This document shows positions 19,586 to 31,525 of a stretch of DNA of 45,490 nt, piece after piece. Within the stretch, counting starts at the first letter, position 1. Every line of letters starts with the position of its first letter. Origin of the DNA: Scleroderma bovista (lineage: Eukaryota; Basidiomycota; Agaricomycetes; Boletales; Sclerodermataceae); the NCBI GenBank assembly GCA_037178675.1, contig JAYMGJ010000414.1:1-45490 (forward strand), in the 5' to 3' direction. Position numbers and translations under genes: made by a program. The notes below the pieces were generated by a model. That model was not told where the DNA came from, ran no database searches, and saw only the letters and a list, made by a program, of their open reading frames with translations.

Positions 19586-22500
19586 TGCTGCATAGTCCGA
19601 GGGAGGCGGTGAAATGCTTCACCTTGACACTAGGTAAAGCTTTGGTAAGGGTATCTGCAACCATGTCCTCAGTGGGGCAATAAAGTAATCTAAGAGAACC
19701 ATTGTCAACAATGAAACAAATGAAATGATACCAGATATCTATATGCTTGGTGCGAGCGTGATAACTACTGTCCTTAGTCAGCGCGATGGCTGACTGACTG
19801 TCCGAATGCAAAGGCGTCGGATGCATGAGTGGGCAGAAAACCTCTTCGATGAGTCAGCGGAGCCAAATGCCCTCTTTGGCAGCGTGCGTGGCAGCGACAT
19901 ATTCGGCTTCCGTGGTTGAGAGAGTGACTAGTTCCTGTTTCTTTGATGCCCAGCTGACAGCTCCTCCATCTAGGATATAAGCATAGCCAGAGATAGCGTG
20001 ACGATGCTCCTGGCTCACTCTGTCTGCGTCAGTGAACCCCTTGAGACCCTGCTTACCCGCTCCAAAGGTAAGTGCCAGCTTCCTTGTACCCAACAGATAC
20101 CTGTAGATGCGCTTGACGGCTTCCCAGTGCTTGGGTCCAGGATCCTGAGAGAATTGAGCGACAGTTGAGATGGCGAACACGATGTCAGGTCGAGTGGCAA
20201 TGGCTAAGTACATGAGTGACCCTACAGCAGCTCTGTATGGAATGTTTTTCATTCGAGCGGTATCGGGGATTGACATAGGGCGGGTGTGCAACAGCTGGAC
20301 ATTGGGATCCATAGGAATCGAGACCAGTTTAAGGTCAGAGAAATTATACTTAGTGATGATGGTGTCAATGTAAGGCTCTTGGGATAGTGAGACAGTTTGG
20401 GCGATGCGATCTCGAATGACCTTCATGCTGAGTACCCAGCTGATAGGTCCTAAGTCAGTGATCTTGTACCTAGCCTGGATCTCACCCTTGAACAGACTCA
20501 TGAGCTCGCGTGAGCTGCCAGTGAGTGTACAGTCGTTGACGTGACTTGCGAGGATGAGAATGTCGTGTCTGATATGTGCATAGAATACCCCCCAGTCAGA
20601 ATGTGCACGACTAAGTCCGAGTTCACGCAGTGAGCTGCAAAGCTCAAGGTACCACTTCAGAGCTCCTTGCTTTGAACCGTAGAGGGCAACTCGGAGCTTT
20701 GCGACAGCATGCTTCAGCCTTTTGTTGACTTTGTAACCTGGTGGGAGTTCCATATACAGATCTTTGCCTTTGTCTAACTTCCCATTCAGGAACGCACTCT
20801 GGAAATCGAAGACGTCCACGTTCCAGTTGTTTCGGGCAGTGATAGCAAGGAGGGTGCGTAGGGATGAGAGTCGGGCGACAAGTGCATACGTCTCGTCGTA
20901 GTCGACACCCTGAACCTGTGAGTAACCCTTTGCTACGAGGCGTGCCTTATACTTATCGATCTCCCTGGCAGCATTCCTCTTTATCTTGAACACCCATTTA
21001 CACCCGATTATGTTTATGCCCTTGGGACATTCGACGACATCCCATGTACGTGCAGCCTTGAGACTAGTGAGTTCCTTCGAGATCACCTCGTCCCACTTTG
21101 GCCAGTCAGGTCTAGCACATGCCTCGTCAATCGTCAATGGATCAAGACCTTCTGCCTTGCTGACCCTCGCGACCATAGCATAGACAATGTTGTCGTCGTC
21201 TGGTGACTCCCCCTCGCTTCTGCCTCCATGGAACACCTCTGACAGCGCTGCTGTAGGAGTTTCCTTGGATTGCTTACCATCAACCATTCCTTTGCCCTCA
21301 TGCAGTCGTTTGAAGTATTCTGACTTGAAGCGTTGACGTGTGGAGCAGCATGGAAGTGGTTGAGGGTCGGGAGTCTCGAAGTTGGGGCCAAGATGGTCTG
21401 TGTTGGCATTGGAGAACATAGGTGTGTTGTCTGTTGTCTCTGAGGGTGATGCATGCTGATCATCTGTGCATAGTGGGCTCTCAATGCTCTCGATGCGCGA
21501 GCTCTTGACGCTGATGGGTTTCTGCTCCCCCTGCATGCTTGCCATCAGAGGCATGACAGGAATGTCTTGCTTGCATTGCTGAAAGGCAACACTACGCTCC
21601 ACGCCAATGATGCCATGATCTGGGAAATAAATGTGATGACCATCGCTCTCTGGGTCAAAACTGACCCAATGGCCATCGCGTGTGCGCATGTCGAGCTTCA
21701 TGCCCGACGTGTCGTGTACCTTTACGCAGCAACTGTCACGACCGTGACATCCGATCACCCTGTACCCTATTGTCCGATCGCGTCCACGCGTTCGCCGTCC
21801 GTTTATTGTATGTACTCCCTTTTCCGTTTCTCTCTATCTGTCCTGTATCGCCACCGATCGGTGAGCGTGTTGTCCGTTCTGTCTCCCTGTACGATTACCT
21901 AATATGTTTCCTTTCTTGTTTCCGGTTACTATACATTCCCGTCCCGTTGCATTACTAATACGATACTCATCGGTAATCCGGTTATCGCACTTACCGTACT
22001 TACTCAGCGTGCAGCGCGACTGCGCTCCTCATTCGTCGGTAATCCCGACTTCCTGTACATCGCCTCATCCGTTCCACTCAGTATAAATACCTAGATACTC
22101 GGTCTGTTGTAGTTTCAGTTCGAATATCGAATAAGATACTTCTCCTCTGTTCTCCCTTCGCACTCTCCGTCTCTGTCTCGTGCAAGCACTCGGTCGTAGA
22201 CCGTTTACCCTCGGACTCTCCGTCAGACCCTCGGTCGGTCTTCCTATCATTCGGGAAGCGCGACTACGCTACGTAGCATCTCGGTCTTACCGCTAGACCA
22301 ACCCCTGACCCCCTGACCCCTCATAGAGATCAGATCGGTGAAGAACTGGTCTTGACAGCAACCCCATACTGGTACGTTTTCCAGGTTGGGCTTTCTCTGG
22401 TACAGCATTTCATAAGGCATTTTCTTCCCCAGGCACCGTGTCGAGGTACAATTCTTCACCCAAGTGGCATGCATGACTGCTTCTCCCCACAGGCTCTTTG

Positions 22501-24552
22501 GCATGCTGCTTGCATGTATCATTGCCCGTACCCTCTCGACTAATGTCCGATTAAGCCGTTCTGCAACACCATTGTGTTCGGGGGTGTTGTGTACAGTTAT
22601 TCAGCACTCAGTACCCTTCAGTTTCAAGTGCTTCGTGGACTCAGCACTCAGATACTCTCCACCACAATCGGAACAGAGCCGTTTGACCTTGGCATTAAAC
22701 CGGGTTGCCAACCAGTTCTCAAACGCTTGATATGAGTCAAACGTGTCAGATTTCGCCTTCTGGAGGTAGAGTTTGGTGTAGCGAGTGTAGTCATCAGTGA
22801 AGGAGGCATAATAACAACTGTGTCCACCAGTCTGCACAGGAGATGGACCCCACAGGTCAGTGTGGATCTCATCACCAAGCGCGCTCTGATGCAGTGGGTC
22901 TCGGATCTTCCCAATAGGCTTGTGCGTCAATTTGGCATACTCGCATGAATCACAAGTGCCCATCGTTGTGTGGGCTTCGTCAAGCATAACACCGGTGATT
23001 GACCCATCCCAGATCATCTGGCGGATGGAATCAGGAGCAATGTGACCCAACTGGATGTGCACCTCCTCCATGGTGAGTGGTTCACCTTGTTTTGCTACTC
23101 CTGTGAACAGCCTCCTTGCAGCAGATGACTTAAGGGAGTACAGTCCATTAACAAGTGGGATCTCCCCCAGCTTCTTCTTTTGTCCGTTAAATACCTGGCA
23201 TCGTTTGTCGCGGAAAAGAGTGGCGTAGCCAGCAACATCTAACTTGCCAATGGACACGAGTGTAATGCCCATCTTGGGCGCATACAGGACATCACGAAGA
23301 AGCACATGAGTGGTAAAAGAGCCATTGGGGATAAGAATGGTAAGATCGCCCTTCCTGATGGCTTTGAAGGTGTGTTTGTCAGCGGCAGTGATTGCCTTAG
23401 GCACGATGGACTTAAAGTTCGTGAACTGGTCACGGTAGGATGACATATGATGAGACGTGCCCGAGTTGAACAAGACCATCCGTTGGCCAGTCCGAAGATC
23501 CTCACCAGCGAGGAGAGCACTGCTGTATGAAGATGTGGGGTCCTCGTCATCGTCGGCTTTGGCGCATATAGCCAGAATGTCTCACTCGTCAACCTCTCGT
23601 AGCCAGTTGACTTCACTGTCTAGACCAGTCGCATGCGTGAACCACACACCGTCGGGCTCTCCACCCTTGGCGTCTGTGGTACCAGCTTTGTCCTTTGACT
23701 TGCCTTTCCTGTGACCTTTCCACTTTCGTTTGGGACATTGGCCAGCTTTTCCACCGCCTTCCTCCCAGCAATCTTCAGCCTTGTGACCCTTCTTCTGACA
23801 GTTGTGACAATTGCCAGAGAATTTCTTGGATGATGAGTTTGCGGAGTAAGCGGTGTCCTCCCCCAAGCTCATAGACTTCTTGCCGGACTTCACCTGTCTC
23901 CGGTCATAGTCATCTATAAGAGTTGTCATTATTACATCAGGGGTGAGGTCAAGGCGAGTGATCTTTGTGGAAGTGGTCATGGTGGAAATGGTGGAGTCGT
24001 AGGATGCAGGAACTGAGCTGATTAACATAGCAGCAAAGTCGTCAGGATCTATAGAATGGCCGAGTGAGGCCAGTTCCTCGTGGGTGGTAATCATCTTATC
24101 GAAGTGAGCGCGTACATCACCCTTCTCGGCACACCTTAAGTCCTGGAGCTTCCGTCGCAACTCAATTGTGACGACACGGGAACGATTCTCAATTTCTTTG
24201 CCAACGCGTCCCAGATGGCGCTGGCACATGTTTCATTCCTGATTTTAATAAAAAGAGTTTCGGGGAGAGCACTCCCGATAAGCTGTTTCATGTAGCCATT
24301 TTCCTTTCGCCATGTAGCATATTTCTCCGGGTACTCGGCGACAGCTAAAGCTTCCGCTTCAGAGGGCACCCACAGAGGCTCCTGGTCTTCGCTAGGATCA
24401 GTAGGTCTTGGTTTGGTACCCTCTAGGTACTCAATCAGGCCCTTTGCCTCTGCAGCCCACTCGACGTGATTCTTGAATGTAAGCCAGTTGCTTCCATCCA
24501 CTTTCAAGGCAGGGATCTTGGGGAGAAGATCCTCCTTTGAAAAGCTAGTCAT
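19581..24552 (-). pseudogene. Ty1/copia gag-pol polyprotein, decayed
   Basis: The ATG at 24552 opens gag (MTSFSKEDLLPKIPAL). A one-base frameshift at about 24195 splits ALAK from EIENRS. Gag continues with a CCHC knuckle (CHNCQKKGHKAEDC). The protease motif reads NSGTS in place of D-S-G-A/T-S. Integrase shows HIQLGH, CDSCEYAK, HTDLWGP, CSDCGGEY and HNGVAERLNRTL. After the solo LTR come KVHDTSG and DPESDGH, then RT (DVFDFQSAFLNGKL, LYGSKQGALKWY) with HVND where HVDD/YVDD is expected, then RNase H (WASKKQELVTLSTTEAEY) and HSDSQSAI to the stop at 19581. Stops are at 23583 (TGA, likely a former Trp), about 22606 (TEC-stop-ITVHNTPEHNG, likely CGA) and 19856 (WLR-stop-LIEEVF, likely CGA). Both catalytic Asp to Asn changes are G-to-A. 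No activity is expected. Confidence 0.9.
21734..22357 (+). mobile_element. Solo LTR (624 bp) inside copia-1 pol
   Basis: It begins TGTCACGACCGTGACATCC, ends GAAGAACTGGTCTTGACA and is flanked by the perfect 5-bp repeat GCAAC (21729-21733 and 22358-22362). TATA-like CAGTATAAATACC is near 22080. Removing it with one GCAAC joins VPVWGC to CVKVHDTSG in frame, as in intact relatives. It shares its 3' end and post-TATA motifs (TAGTTTC, TAAGATACT) with the solo LTR at 13653-14887 but is half as long and lacks the CTCCGG expansion. Confidence 0.9.
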
Positions 24553-24606
24553 TTTTTCAGAGATAATGTGTTAGTCTATTTTAAAGTGACCCTTAATGAG
24601 CACAGT

Positions 24607-24620
24607 CAGGGCTCATAACC
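24607..24620 (-). promoter_or_regulatory. Primer binding site of copia-1 (half-tRNA type)
   Basis: Directly after the 5' LTR the minus strand reads GGTTATGAGCCCTG. This is the exact complement of CAGGGCTCATAACC, the anticodon-arm sequence (anticodon CAT) of eukaryotic initiator tRNA-Met. Priming from an internal half of initiator tRNA-Met is known for Drosophila copia. Confidence 0.8.
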
Positions 24621-24734
24621 TATAAGTCTATAGGTCACTCAGTGATCAGAGTAAGTCACTGAGGTGGACAGGAGGACAACGCAAAAGTTCTAGTACCGTG
24701 ATTATGTAACATACCACATTTGTACAGTCCAACA
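24621..24734 (-). repeat. 5' LTR of copia-1 (114 bp, internally deleted)
   Basis: It aligns to both ends of the 3' LTR but misses about 104 bp between two 23-bp direct repeats, with a few substitutions. The lost part may include the promoter, so this copy may be silent even apart from its coding damage. Confidence 0.88.
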
Positions 24735-24739
24735 GGTAT

Positions 24740-25254
24740 GACAGTGTGTTACTACAGGCACATTGGTCAGCTGCTCACTAGATTGTATTGGGACTTTGGT
24801 ATAGCATAGTAATACCACTGGAGACCATCCAGTAGCCACCATACCTCCTAGTAATTGCCTGCCATGGTGATATGTTTGCAAAGGAAAAACATAAAACATC
24901 GCACCAGGACATGGATCCCATGCTGTGGACTGTAAATATGTTGTAGGTACATATATCCCCTGTATGGGGATGCATTCTTTAAGCTGATATGTTGAATGTA
25001 TCAAAAATGCGAACATTTTTGGTGTTTCTAAGCCTGCACTACTCTCTGGGGATACAGAGCCCCTTGCACATTTAGATGAGGGTCCAATGATGATCCTATA
25101 GGGTAATATGGGATACAGAATCATTTTTACAGTACATTTGGACCAGGGATGAAGCACAGAAGGGGAAGAAAAGTACCAGAACAAAGGTGGGAATATTTGA
25201 AGTCAACTATTGACCAAATATGGTAATGTTTTGGGAGTAGTGGCGCTTGGAGAG
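24740..25254. other. No gene recognised; right flank of copia-1
   Basis: A 160-codon minus-strand open frame exists here, but it runs into the copia LTR and has no recognisable domain, so I do not call it. The satellite begins at the right end. Confidence 0.4.
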
Positions 25255-27290
25255 CTTATGTAATCAAGTGTTGACACTACTGAATTTAGTTAATGAAAAC
25301 TACACAATGTTGGTAATCAACTCCAATACACAAACACTACACTACATTTCCTAATCAATAGTCCGCATTTTTGGTAATCAACACTAAACAATAATGGCTA
25401 ATCAGAAGTCCGCACTTTTGGTAATCAACACTACACAACATTGGGTAATCAACAGTACAGATTTTGGGTAGTGCACTACAACAATACTACACAATAATGG
25501 CTAATCAACAGTCCGCATTTTTGGTAATGAACACTATCACATCAACACTACACAACATTAGGTAATCAGTACTACACATTTTTGGTAGTACACTACAACA
25601 ACACCACACAATATTGGTTGATCAATAGTCCGCATTTTTGGTAATCAGCACTACCACACCAAGAGTACCCAACATTAGGTAATCAATACTACACATTTTT
25701 GGTAGTACACTACAACAACAACACTGCACAATATTGGCTAATCAATAGTCCGCATTTTTGATAATCAGCACTACTACACCAACAGTACACAACATTAGGT
25801 AATCCAAACTACACAATATTGGCTAATCAATAGTCCGCATTTTTGATAATCAACACTACCACACCAACAGTACACAACATTAGGTAATCCAAACTACACA
25901 TTTTTGGTAATTAACACTACACAATATTGACTAACCAATAGTCTGCACTTTTGATAATCAACACTACCACACCAACAGTACACAACATTAGGTCATCCAA
26001 ACTACACATTTTTGGTAGTACACTACAACAACTAATCAATAGTCCGCATTTTTGATGATCAGTACTACTACACCAACAGTACACAACATTAGATAATCAA
26101 TACTACACATTTTTGTTAGTACACTACAACAACTAATCAATAGTCCGCATTTTTGATAATCAGTACTACCACACCAACAGTACACAACATTAGGTAATCC
26201 AAACTACACATTTTTGGTAATCAACACTACACAATATTGACTAATCAATAGTCCGCATTTTTGGTAATCAACACTACCACACCAACAGTACACAACATTA
26301 GGTAATCCAAGCTACACATTTTTGGTAATCAACACTACAACAATGACACTACACAACATTGGTTGATCAATAGTTCGCATTTTTGGTAATCAACACTACC
26401 ACATCAATAGTACACAACATTAGGTAATTAATACTACACATTTCTGGTAGTACACTACAACAACAACACTACACAATATTGGCTAATGGTTCGCATTTTT
26501 GGTAATCAGCACTACCACACCAACAGTACACAACATTAGGTAATCCAAGCTACACATTTTTGGTAATCAACACTACAACAACAACACTGCACAACATTGG
26601 CTAATGGTTCGCATTTTTGGTAATCAGCACTACCACACCAACAGTACACAACATTAGGTAATCCAAGCTACACATTTTTGGTAATCAACACTACCACACC
26701 AACAGTACAAAACATTAGATAATCAATACTACACATCTTTGGTAGTACACTACAACAACAACACTACACAATATTGGCTAATCAACAGTCCGCATTTTTG
26801 GTAATGAACACTATCACATCAATACTACACAACATTAGGTAATCAGTACTACACTTTTTTTGGTAGTACACTACAACAACACCACACAATATTGGTTGAT
26901 CAATAGTCCGCATTTTTGGTAATCAGCACTACCACACCAAGAGTACCCAACATTAGGTAATCAATACTACACATTTTTGGTAGTACACTACAACAACAAC
27001 ACTACACAACATTGGCCAATCAATAGTCCGCATTTTTGGTAATCAGCACTACCACACCAAGAGTACCCAACATTAGGTAATCAATACTACACATTTTTGG
27101 TAGTACACTACAACAACAACACTACACAGCATTGGCTAATCAATAGTCCGCATTTTTGGTAATCAGCACTACCACACCAATAGAACACAATATTAGATAA
27201 TCCAAGCTGCACATCTTTGGTAGTCAACACTATCACACCAACAGTACACAATATTGCCTAATCAATGGTCCACATTTTTGGTAGTCAGCA
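25255..27290. repeat. 120-bp dimeric satellite array
   Basis: About 2 kb of AT-rich tandem repeats. In the regular part (26783-27260) the landmark AGTCCGCATTTTTGG returns every 118-120 bp (26783, 26901, 27021 and 27141 for the preceding CAA). Each unit has two related halves of about 60 bp: one with AGTCCGCATTTTTGGTAATC and ACATTAGG, the other with ACTACACATTTTTGGTAG and AATATTGGC. Units at the left (25260-26300) are more diverged, with deleted halves. No open frame is conserved. Confidence 0.88.
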
Positions 27291-27309
27291 CAGTAATTTA
27301 ATTCTGCAA

Positions 27310-28205
27310 TGTGTATCAATTTTGGGTCTGACCCAGTTTTGCAATGGTTGACAACTTTTTTGCTCAACAGGCCTGACCCAGTTTTGCAGTACTTGACAAC
27401 TTTGTTTCTCAACAGGCCTGACCCAGTTCTGCAATGTCAGCCTGACCCAGTTTTGCAATGCTTGACAACTTTTTCCTCAACAGGCCTGACCCAGTTCTGC
27501 AATGCCAGCCTGGCCCAGTTTTGCAATGCTTGACAACTTTTTCCTCAACAGGCCTGACCCAGTTCTGCAATGCCAGCCTGGCCCAGTTTTGCAATGCTTG
27601 ACAACTTTTTCCTCAACAGGCCTGACCCAGTTCTGCAATGTCAGCCTGGCCCAGTTTTGCAATGCTTGACAACTTTTTCCTCAACAGGCCTGACCCAGTT
27701 CTGCAATGTCAGCCTGACCCAGTTTTGCAATGCTTGACAACTTTTTTTCTCAACAGGCCTGATCCAGTTCTGCAATGTATATACAATGTCAGCCTGACCC
27801 AGTTTTGCAATGCTTGACAATTTTTTCCTCAAAAGGCCTGACCCCATTCTGCCATGTCAGCCTGACCCAGTTTTGCAGTAATTGACAACTTTTTTCTCAA
27901 CAGGCCTGACCCAGTTTTGCAATGTATCTACAACATCGGCCAGTCCCAGCTTTGCAACACTTGTCAATTTTTTTGTTCAACAGGCCTGACCTAGTTTTAC
28001 AATGCTCCCACCAGTCCCAGTTCTGCAATTTTTATCAAACATCAGCCCATCCCAGTTTTGCAGTGATTAATGTCCCTCAGGCCTGTACTAGATTTGCAAT
28101 AATAGAAAACATCGGCCTGGCCCGGTTTTGCGAGCATCGGCCGGCGTCGGCTAGTCCCACCTTTACAGGCAAATGTACATGTCCGATGACCCACTTTTGC
28201 GAGGG
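27310..28205. repeat. 68-bp minisatellite array
   Basis: CAGGCCTGACCCAGTTCTGC recurs with a 68-69 bp period at 27481, 27549, 27617, 27685 and 27754, with diverged units out to about 28205. Each unit contains CCTG(A/G)CCCAGTT(T/C)TGCAATG twice, followed by CTTGACAACTTTTT. 68 is not a multiple of three, so the small open frames across it (the translated word QNWVRPVEEKVVKHCKT) are by-products. Confidence 0.88.
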
Positions 28206-29075
28206 CTTTTGACTGAACTATGTGTATATAGAAGGGGCAATTTCCATATAGCTCTATAGATGCTCTCATAGCTCTCATAGTCACTCTGGATCTCAGAGAC
28301 AAGTCCCCAATCTATAGCAATATATTCTTCACTATTATAGCTCCAATAGATCTATAAGTGCTATAGATCCACCAGAGAAATTATAGACAAGTCCCCCCCA
28401 CAAGTCCATCAGGAAATTGAGGAGGTGCTGGCATGACCAGACAAATCTGACAAATAGAAGTCAGCATGATATAAATGGATAATTACTTAGAAACCATTAT
28501 CTTGTGCTGATCAATCAATGTCAGAAAGATGTATATTTGATCTTGCAATAACAGAAAGATACACCTATGATGGGGATATATACTTGCTGGGGGACATTTT
28601 ATGTTCTTATCATCCAGCTTGCAGTCTGATATCTATTGATAAGGTGTATGTAATAATTTTATTGGTCTGAACAAGGAATATCTATGGGTGTCATTGTGTC
28701 ATTGTGTGGTAATGCTATGATAAATATTGATCAGCCAGTCATTATTCTGGCATCCATTGATAATGGGTGTACAATAATTTTATTAATCTGAACTCAGAAT
28801 ATCTATGGATGTCATTGTGTCATTTATAGTAATGCTATGATAATTATTGACCAGCCAGCAGGCAAGAGCATAAGGCCATCAGCAAACTAACCCTTCCAAT
28901 TAGTTGAGCTGACAGCATGTGACTGACTCTGTGCCAGTCTGTCCAACTCCACTCCAGTCCACTCCTCCCACAGTTGTGCCAGTGTACCCAGTAGAGGGCA
29001 CTCACTTCATTATATCAATAAAAAAATTTATTTATTAGAACTACTATGAATACAATACAAATAGCTAAGTAGTAT
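28206..29075. other. Non-coding AT-rich stretch with TATAG-rich patch
   Basis: No gene is visible. Around 28245-28400 words such as CTCATAGCTCTCATAG and TATAG are repeated. A similar TATAGCACTCATAGCACTC patch occurs near 31020-31045. A diverged tandem duplication is listed separately. Confidence 0.4.
28633..28859. repeat. Diverged tandem duplication, two ~105-bp copies
   Basis: Copies at about 28633-28738 and 28756-28859 share TAATAATTTTATT, GAATATCTATGG, GTCATTGTGTCATT, TAATGCTATGATAA and CAGCCAG in the same order. No coding potential. Confidence 0.75.
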
Positions 29076-29079
29076 ATTT

Positions 29080-29570
29080 GTATGGAGGGGATGGGAGTCA
29101 TTGTGTCATCACCATCAGTACTGGGGATAGGGTTGGGAATGGGGGTCATTGTTGTCATCATGTGGGTGGCCATTATTGGGGGCTGGGTATTGTCGTTGTC
29201 ATCACCATTGTTGTTGGTGATTGCTGCATCATCGATGCAGATGGTGGTGACAGTAGTTGTCATTGTCTGGTCATGGGGGCATTCATGGTAGGACAGTCAT
29301 TGTCATCGGGTCGCAACAATGCTGGCAGTGGGATGGTGACCATGTCATTGACACAGGCTGTAGTCGTGGTTGGTGTCATTGTTAGTAGTTGTTGCTGTCC
29401 CATTGACATTGGCTGTCATTGTTGTTGTCTGGTTGACAATGCTGGTGGTGGCCATTGTCGTTGCCATTGTCTGTTGTCCATGGTGGGGCCATCATCATTG
29501 CTGATGGTGGTGGTGGTGGTGGTGGTGGTGGTGATGATGGCTGTGGATGAAGTGTGTAGTGAAGTCTTAG
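29080..29570. repeat. TGG/TTG-rich low-complexity DNA
   Basis: G/T-rich imperfect triplet repeats (TGGTGG, CATTGTTGTC, GATGG), with a near-perfect (TGG)n run at about 29505-29532. Open frames on either strand come from triplet periodicity and give only low-complexity peptides. Confidence 0.8.
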
Positions 29571-29610
29571 AAAATATTGATAGTTGAATATGCTGATATA
29601 ATCATGTACA

Positions 29611-29614
<4 letters not shown>

Positions 29615-29669
<55 letters not shown>
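29615..29669. repeat. (CA)n microsatellite, ~55 bp
   Basis: An uninterrupted CA dinucleotide run, about 27 units. It lies between the G/T-rich block on its left and the A/C-rich block on its right. Confidence 0.95.
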
Positions 29670-29671
<2 letters not shown>

Positions 29672-29699
29672 CAAAAATTTCTCTAAGTCTCCTCACTCT

Positions 29700-30470
29700 C
29701 TTCATCTTCCACCACCACCACACGTCAACCACCACCACCAGCGTCGATGATGATGACATGACAATGACTATCACCAGTGTTGACGATGACACAGCCACCA
29801 CCACCAATGTTGACAATGCGAGAAGTGACCACCACCACCAACATCAACAATGACATGGCCACCACCACCTGCATTGACAATGACACAGCCACCACCACCA
29901 ATGTCGATGACAATGCAACCACCACCACCCTCAATGACAACGATGATGTGACCACCCCCAACATCATCGATCACACAACCACCACCACCCCAATGTCGAC
30001 AACAATGTGACTGCCATCACCACCCATGTCATCAATCACATGACCACCCACCATCAATGTTGATGACACAACCACCACCACTCCCAACATCGATGATGAC
30101 AACACCACCACTACCCCCAATGACAACAACCCCCCACCTGGTCAATGGTGACAGCAACATGACCACCACTCTCTACCACCTGTGCCAATGACCCAACCAC
30201 CACTACCTGGGTGATGGCAATGGCAACCACCACCCCCTACCATGGCAATGATGACTACCCCACCACCAGCGTCAACAACATGGCCACCACCAGGCACCAA
30301 CCACCACCACCATCTCAATGCAGCCATCAATGACGACGACCCCACCACCTGCATTGTCAACGTGACACCAGCAATGACGATGATGACCTTGATGCAGCTG
30401 CCACCACTACCCCCACCAGCTGCATTGATGTCGTGGCCATCAATGACGATGATGACCACCTCAATGTACA
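29700..30470. repeat. CCA/ACA-rich low-complexity DNA
   Basis: C/A-rich imperfect triplet repeats (CCACCACCA, GACAATGACA, ACAACGATGATG), in effect the opposite strand of the block at 29080-29570. No gene is called here. Confidence 0.8.
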
Positions 30471-31333
30471 TAGTATATTTACTCCTTATTCCGCCCCTGT
30501 AGTGTACAATATTTATTTTTTGGTACTGTACAGCGTTGAATATAAATTGATTAAGCTGAATATTGAACGAATTAAGATGGTTGAAAATTAAGTACAGGCA
30601 GTGGATGTATGGGTACTGTTGGCTTGTACAAGTACTTCTGGGTCAGCTGGGACAGTAATAACTTTCTGATAAATCTGATCTGGAGCATCAGAATGAACTT
30701 ATCTGAGCATGCACATCAGCAGGTATAATTATATATACATTTGAACACATTTAGCAGGGGTTGGGTTTTTGGTCATATATATCAGCAGGTATACTGGTGA
30801 TCTAGCATGATAAAAAGAAGCAACCTGTCTAAATTGATCATAATCAAGAGACTGATAAAGACGTCCATCACTCAAAACACTCCCATGAAGTATATGACAT
30901 GATCTAAGTGTATATAAGAATGATGCATGTGGATACACATGGGAAAAATGGTAATGTTATATAATGGTTGAGCAGACTCTCATTGATTTCCTGATGTCTA
31001 TAGTATCACTCTTTCAGGCTCTTATAGCACTCATAGCACTCCGAATAGGATTTATAGCACCAAATGAATTGTCAATCACTAACCACATACATGATGCATT
31101 TACTACTCAAAGACACTACATAATATACCACTAGTTCTGGCACCAACATTTGTTGTGTAGTCAAATAACCTATTACAGTAGAATTTCTCATAATGCATGG
31201 TGTCAGGTGGTCCAAATTCTTGATGCACTAAGAGGGTCATGCACTGAGGGGGGAGTGTGACAGCTGAATAATCATGTGACTACTGTGACATCCCCTTATC
31301 TCTGAACCACCTTCCCAACGTTGCCTGCTTCAA
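30471..31333. other. No gene recognised
   Basis: AT-rich DNA with short TATAGCACTC words near 31020-31045. No open frame with recognisable content. Confidence 0.4.
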
Positions 31334-31525
31334 TCACACTGACTCCATCCATCTCAGCTCAATTCTAAGCTTCCTTACACTCCTTGAGATGCCAAGGGAA
31401 GTTTCGAGTGTCCCATACTTGATGGACATGCACTCCATCTTTTCACACAATTGAATCACTTGACTCAGCTCCATCTCTGGTTCTGAGTCATGATCCTCCT
31501 CAGATTCATTGTTGACCTCCATCAC
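31334..31525 (-). pseudogene. Possible C-terminal fragment of a pogo/Tigger-like (DDE_1) transposase
   Basis: A 63-codon frame with an acidic start (NNESEEDHDSEPEMELS) then LCEKMECMSIKYGTLETSLGI and SVRKLRIELR. The acidic stretch followed by an LCE-x3-(8)-KYG helix and a basic helix recalls the tails of some basidiomycete DDE_1 transposases. There is no catalytic domain nearby, so it would be an isolated fragment cut off by the LTR-like repeat that starts at 31544. This is a weak call. Confidence 0.3.

Larger units (their letters stand above)
19357..24734 (-). mobile_element. Full-length but decayed Ty1/copia retrotransposon (copia-1)
   Basis: The element is 5378 bp, flanked by GGTAT (19352-19356 and 24735-24739). 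On the minus strand the order is 5' LTR, tRNA primer site, gag, protease, integrase, RT, RNase H, purine tract, 3' LTR, which is copia order. The LTRs start TGTTGGACTGTAC and end GACTTATA, so they are TG..TA rather than TG..CA. Their lengths differ (217 and 114 bp). A 624-bp solo LTR is nested in the integrase/RT part, which leaves about 4.75 kb of original element. Confidence 0.9.

Noticed and set aside
24702..25184. 160-codon minus-strand open frame
   Set aside because: It crosses the copia-1 LTR boundary and target duplication, and its translation has no recognisable motif.
25255..28205. Possible CRISPR array
   Set aside because: The units are contiguous tandem repeats without unique spacers, and the genome is eukaryotic.
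29078..29587. 169-codon plus-strand frame rich in Val/Gly/Cys, and similar frames to 30500
   Set aside because: These are triplet-repeat artefacts of TGG/CCA low-complexity DNA.
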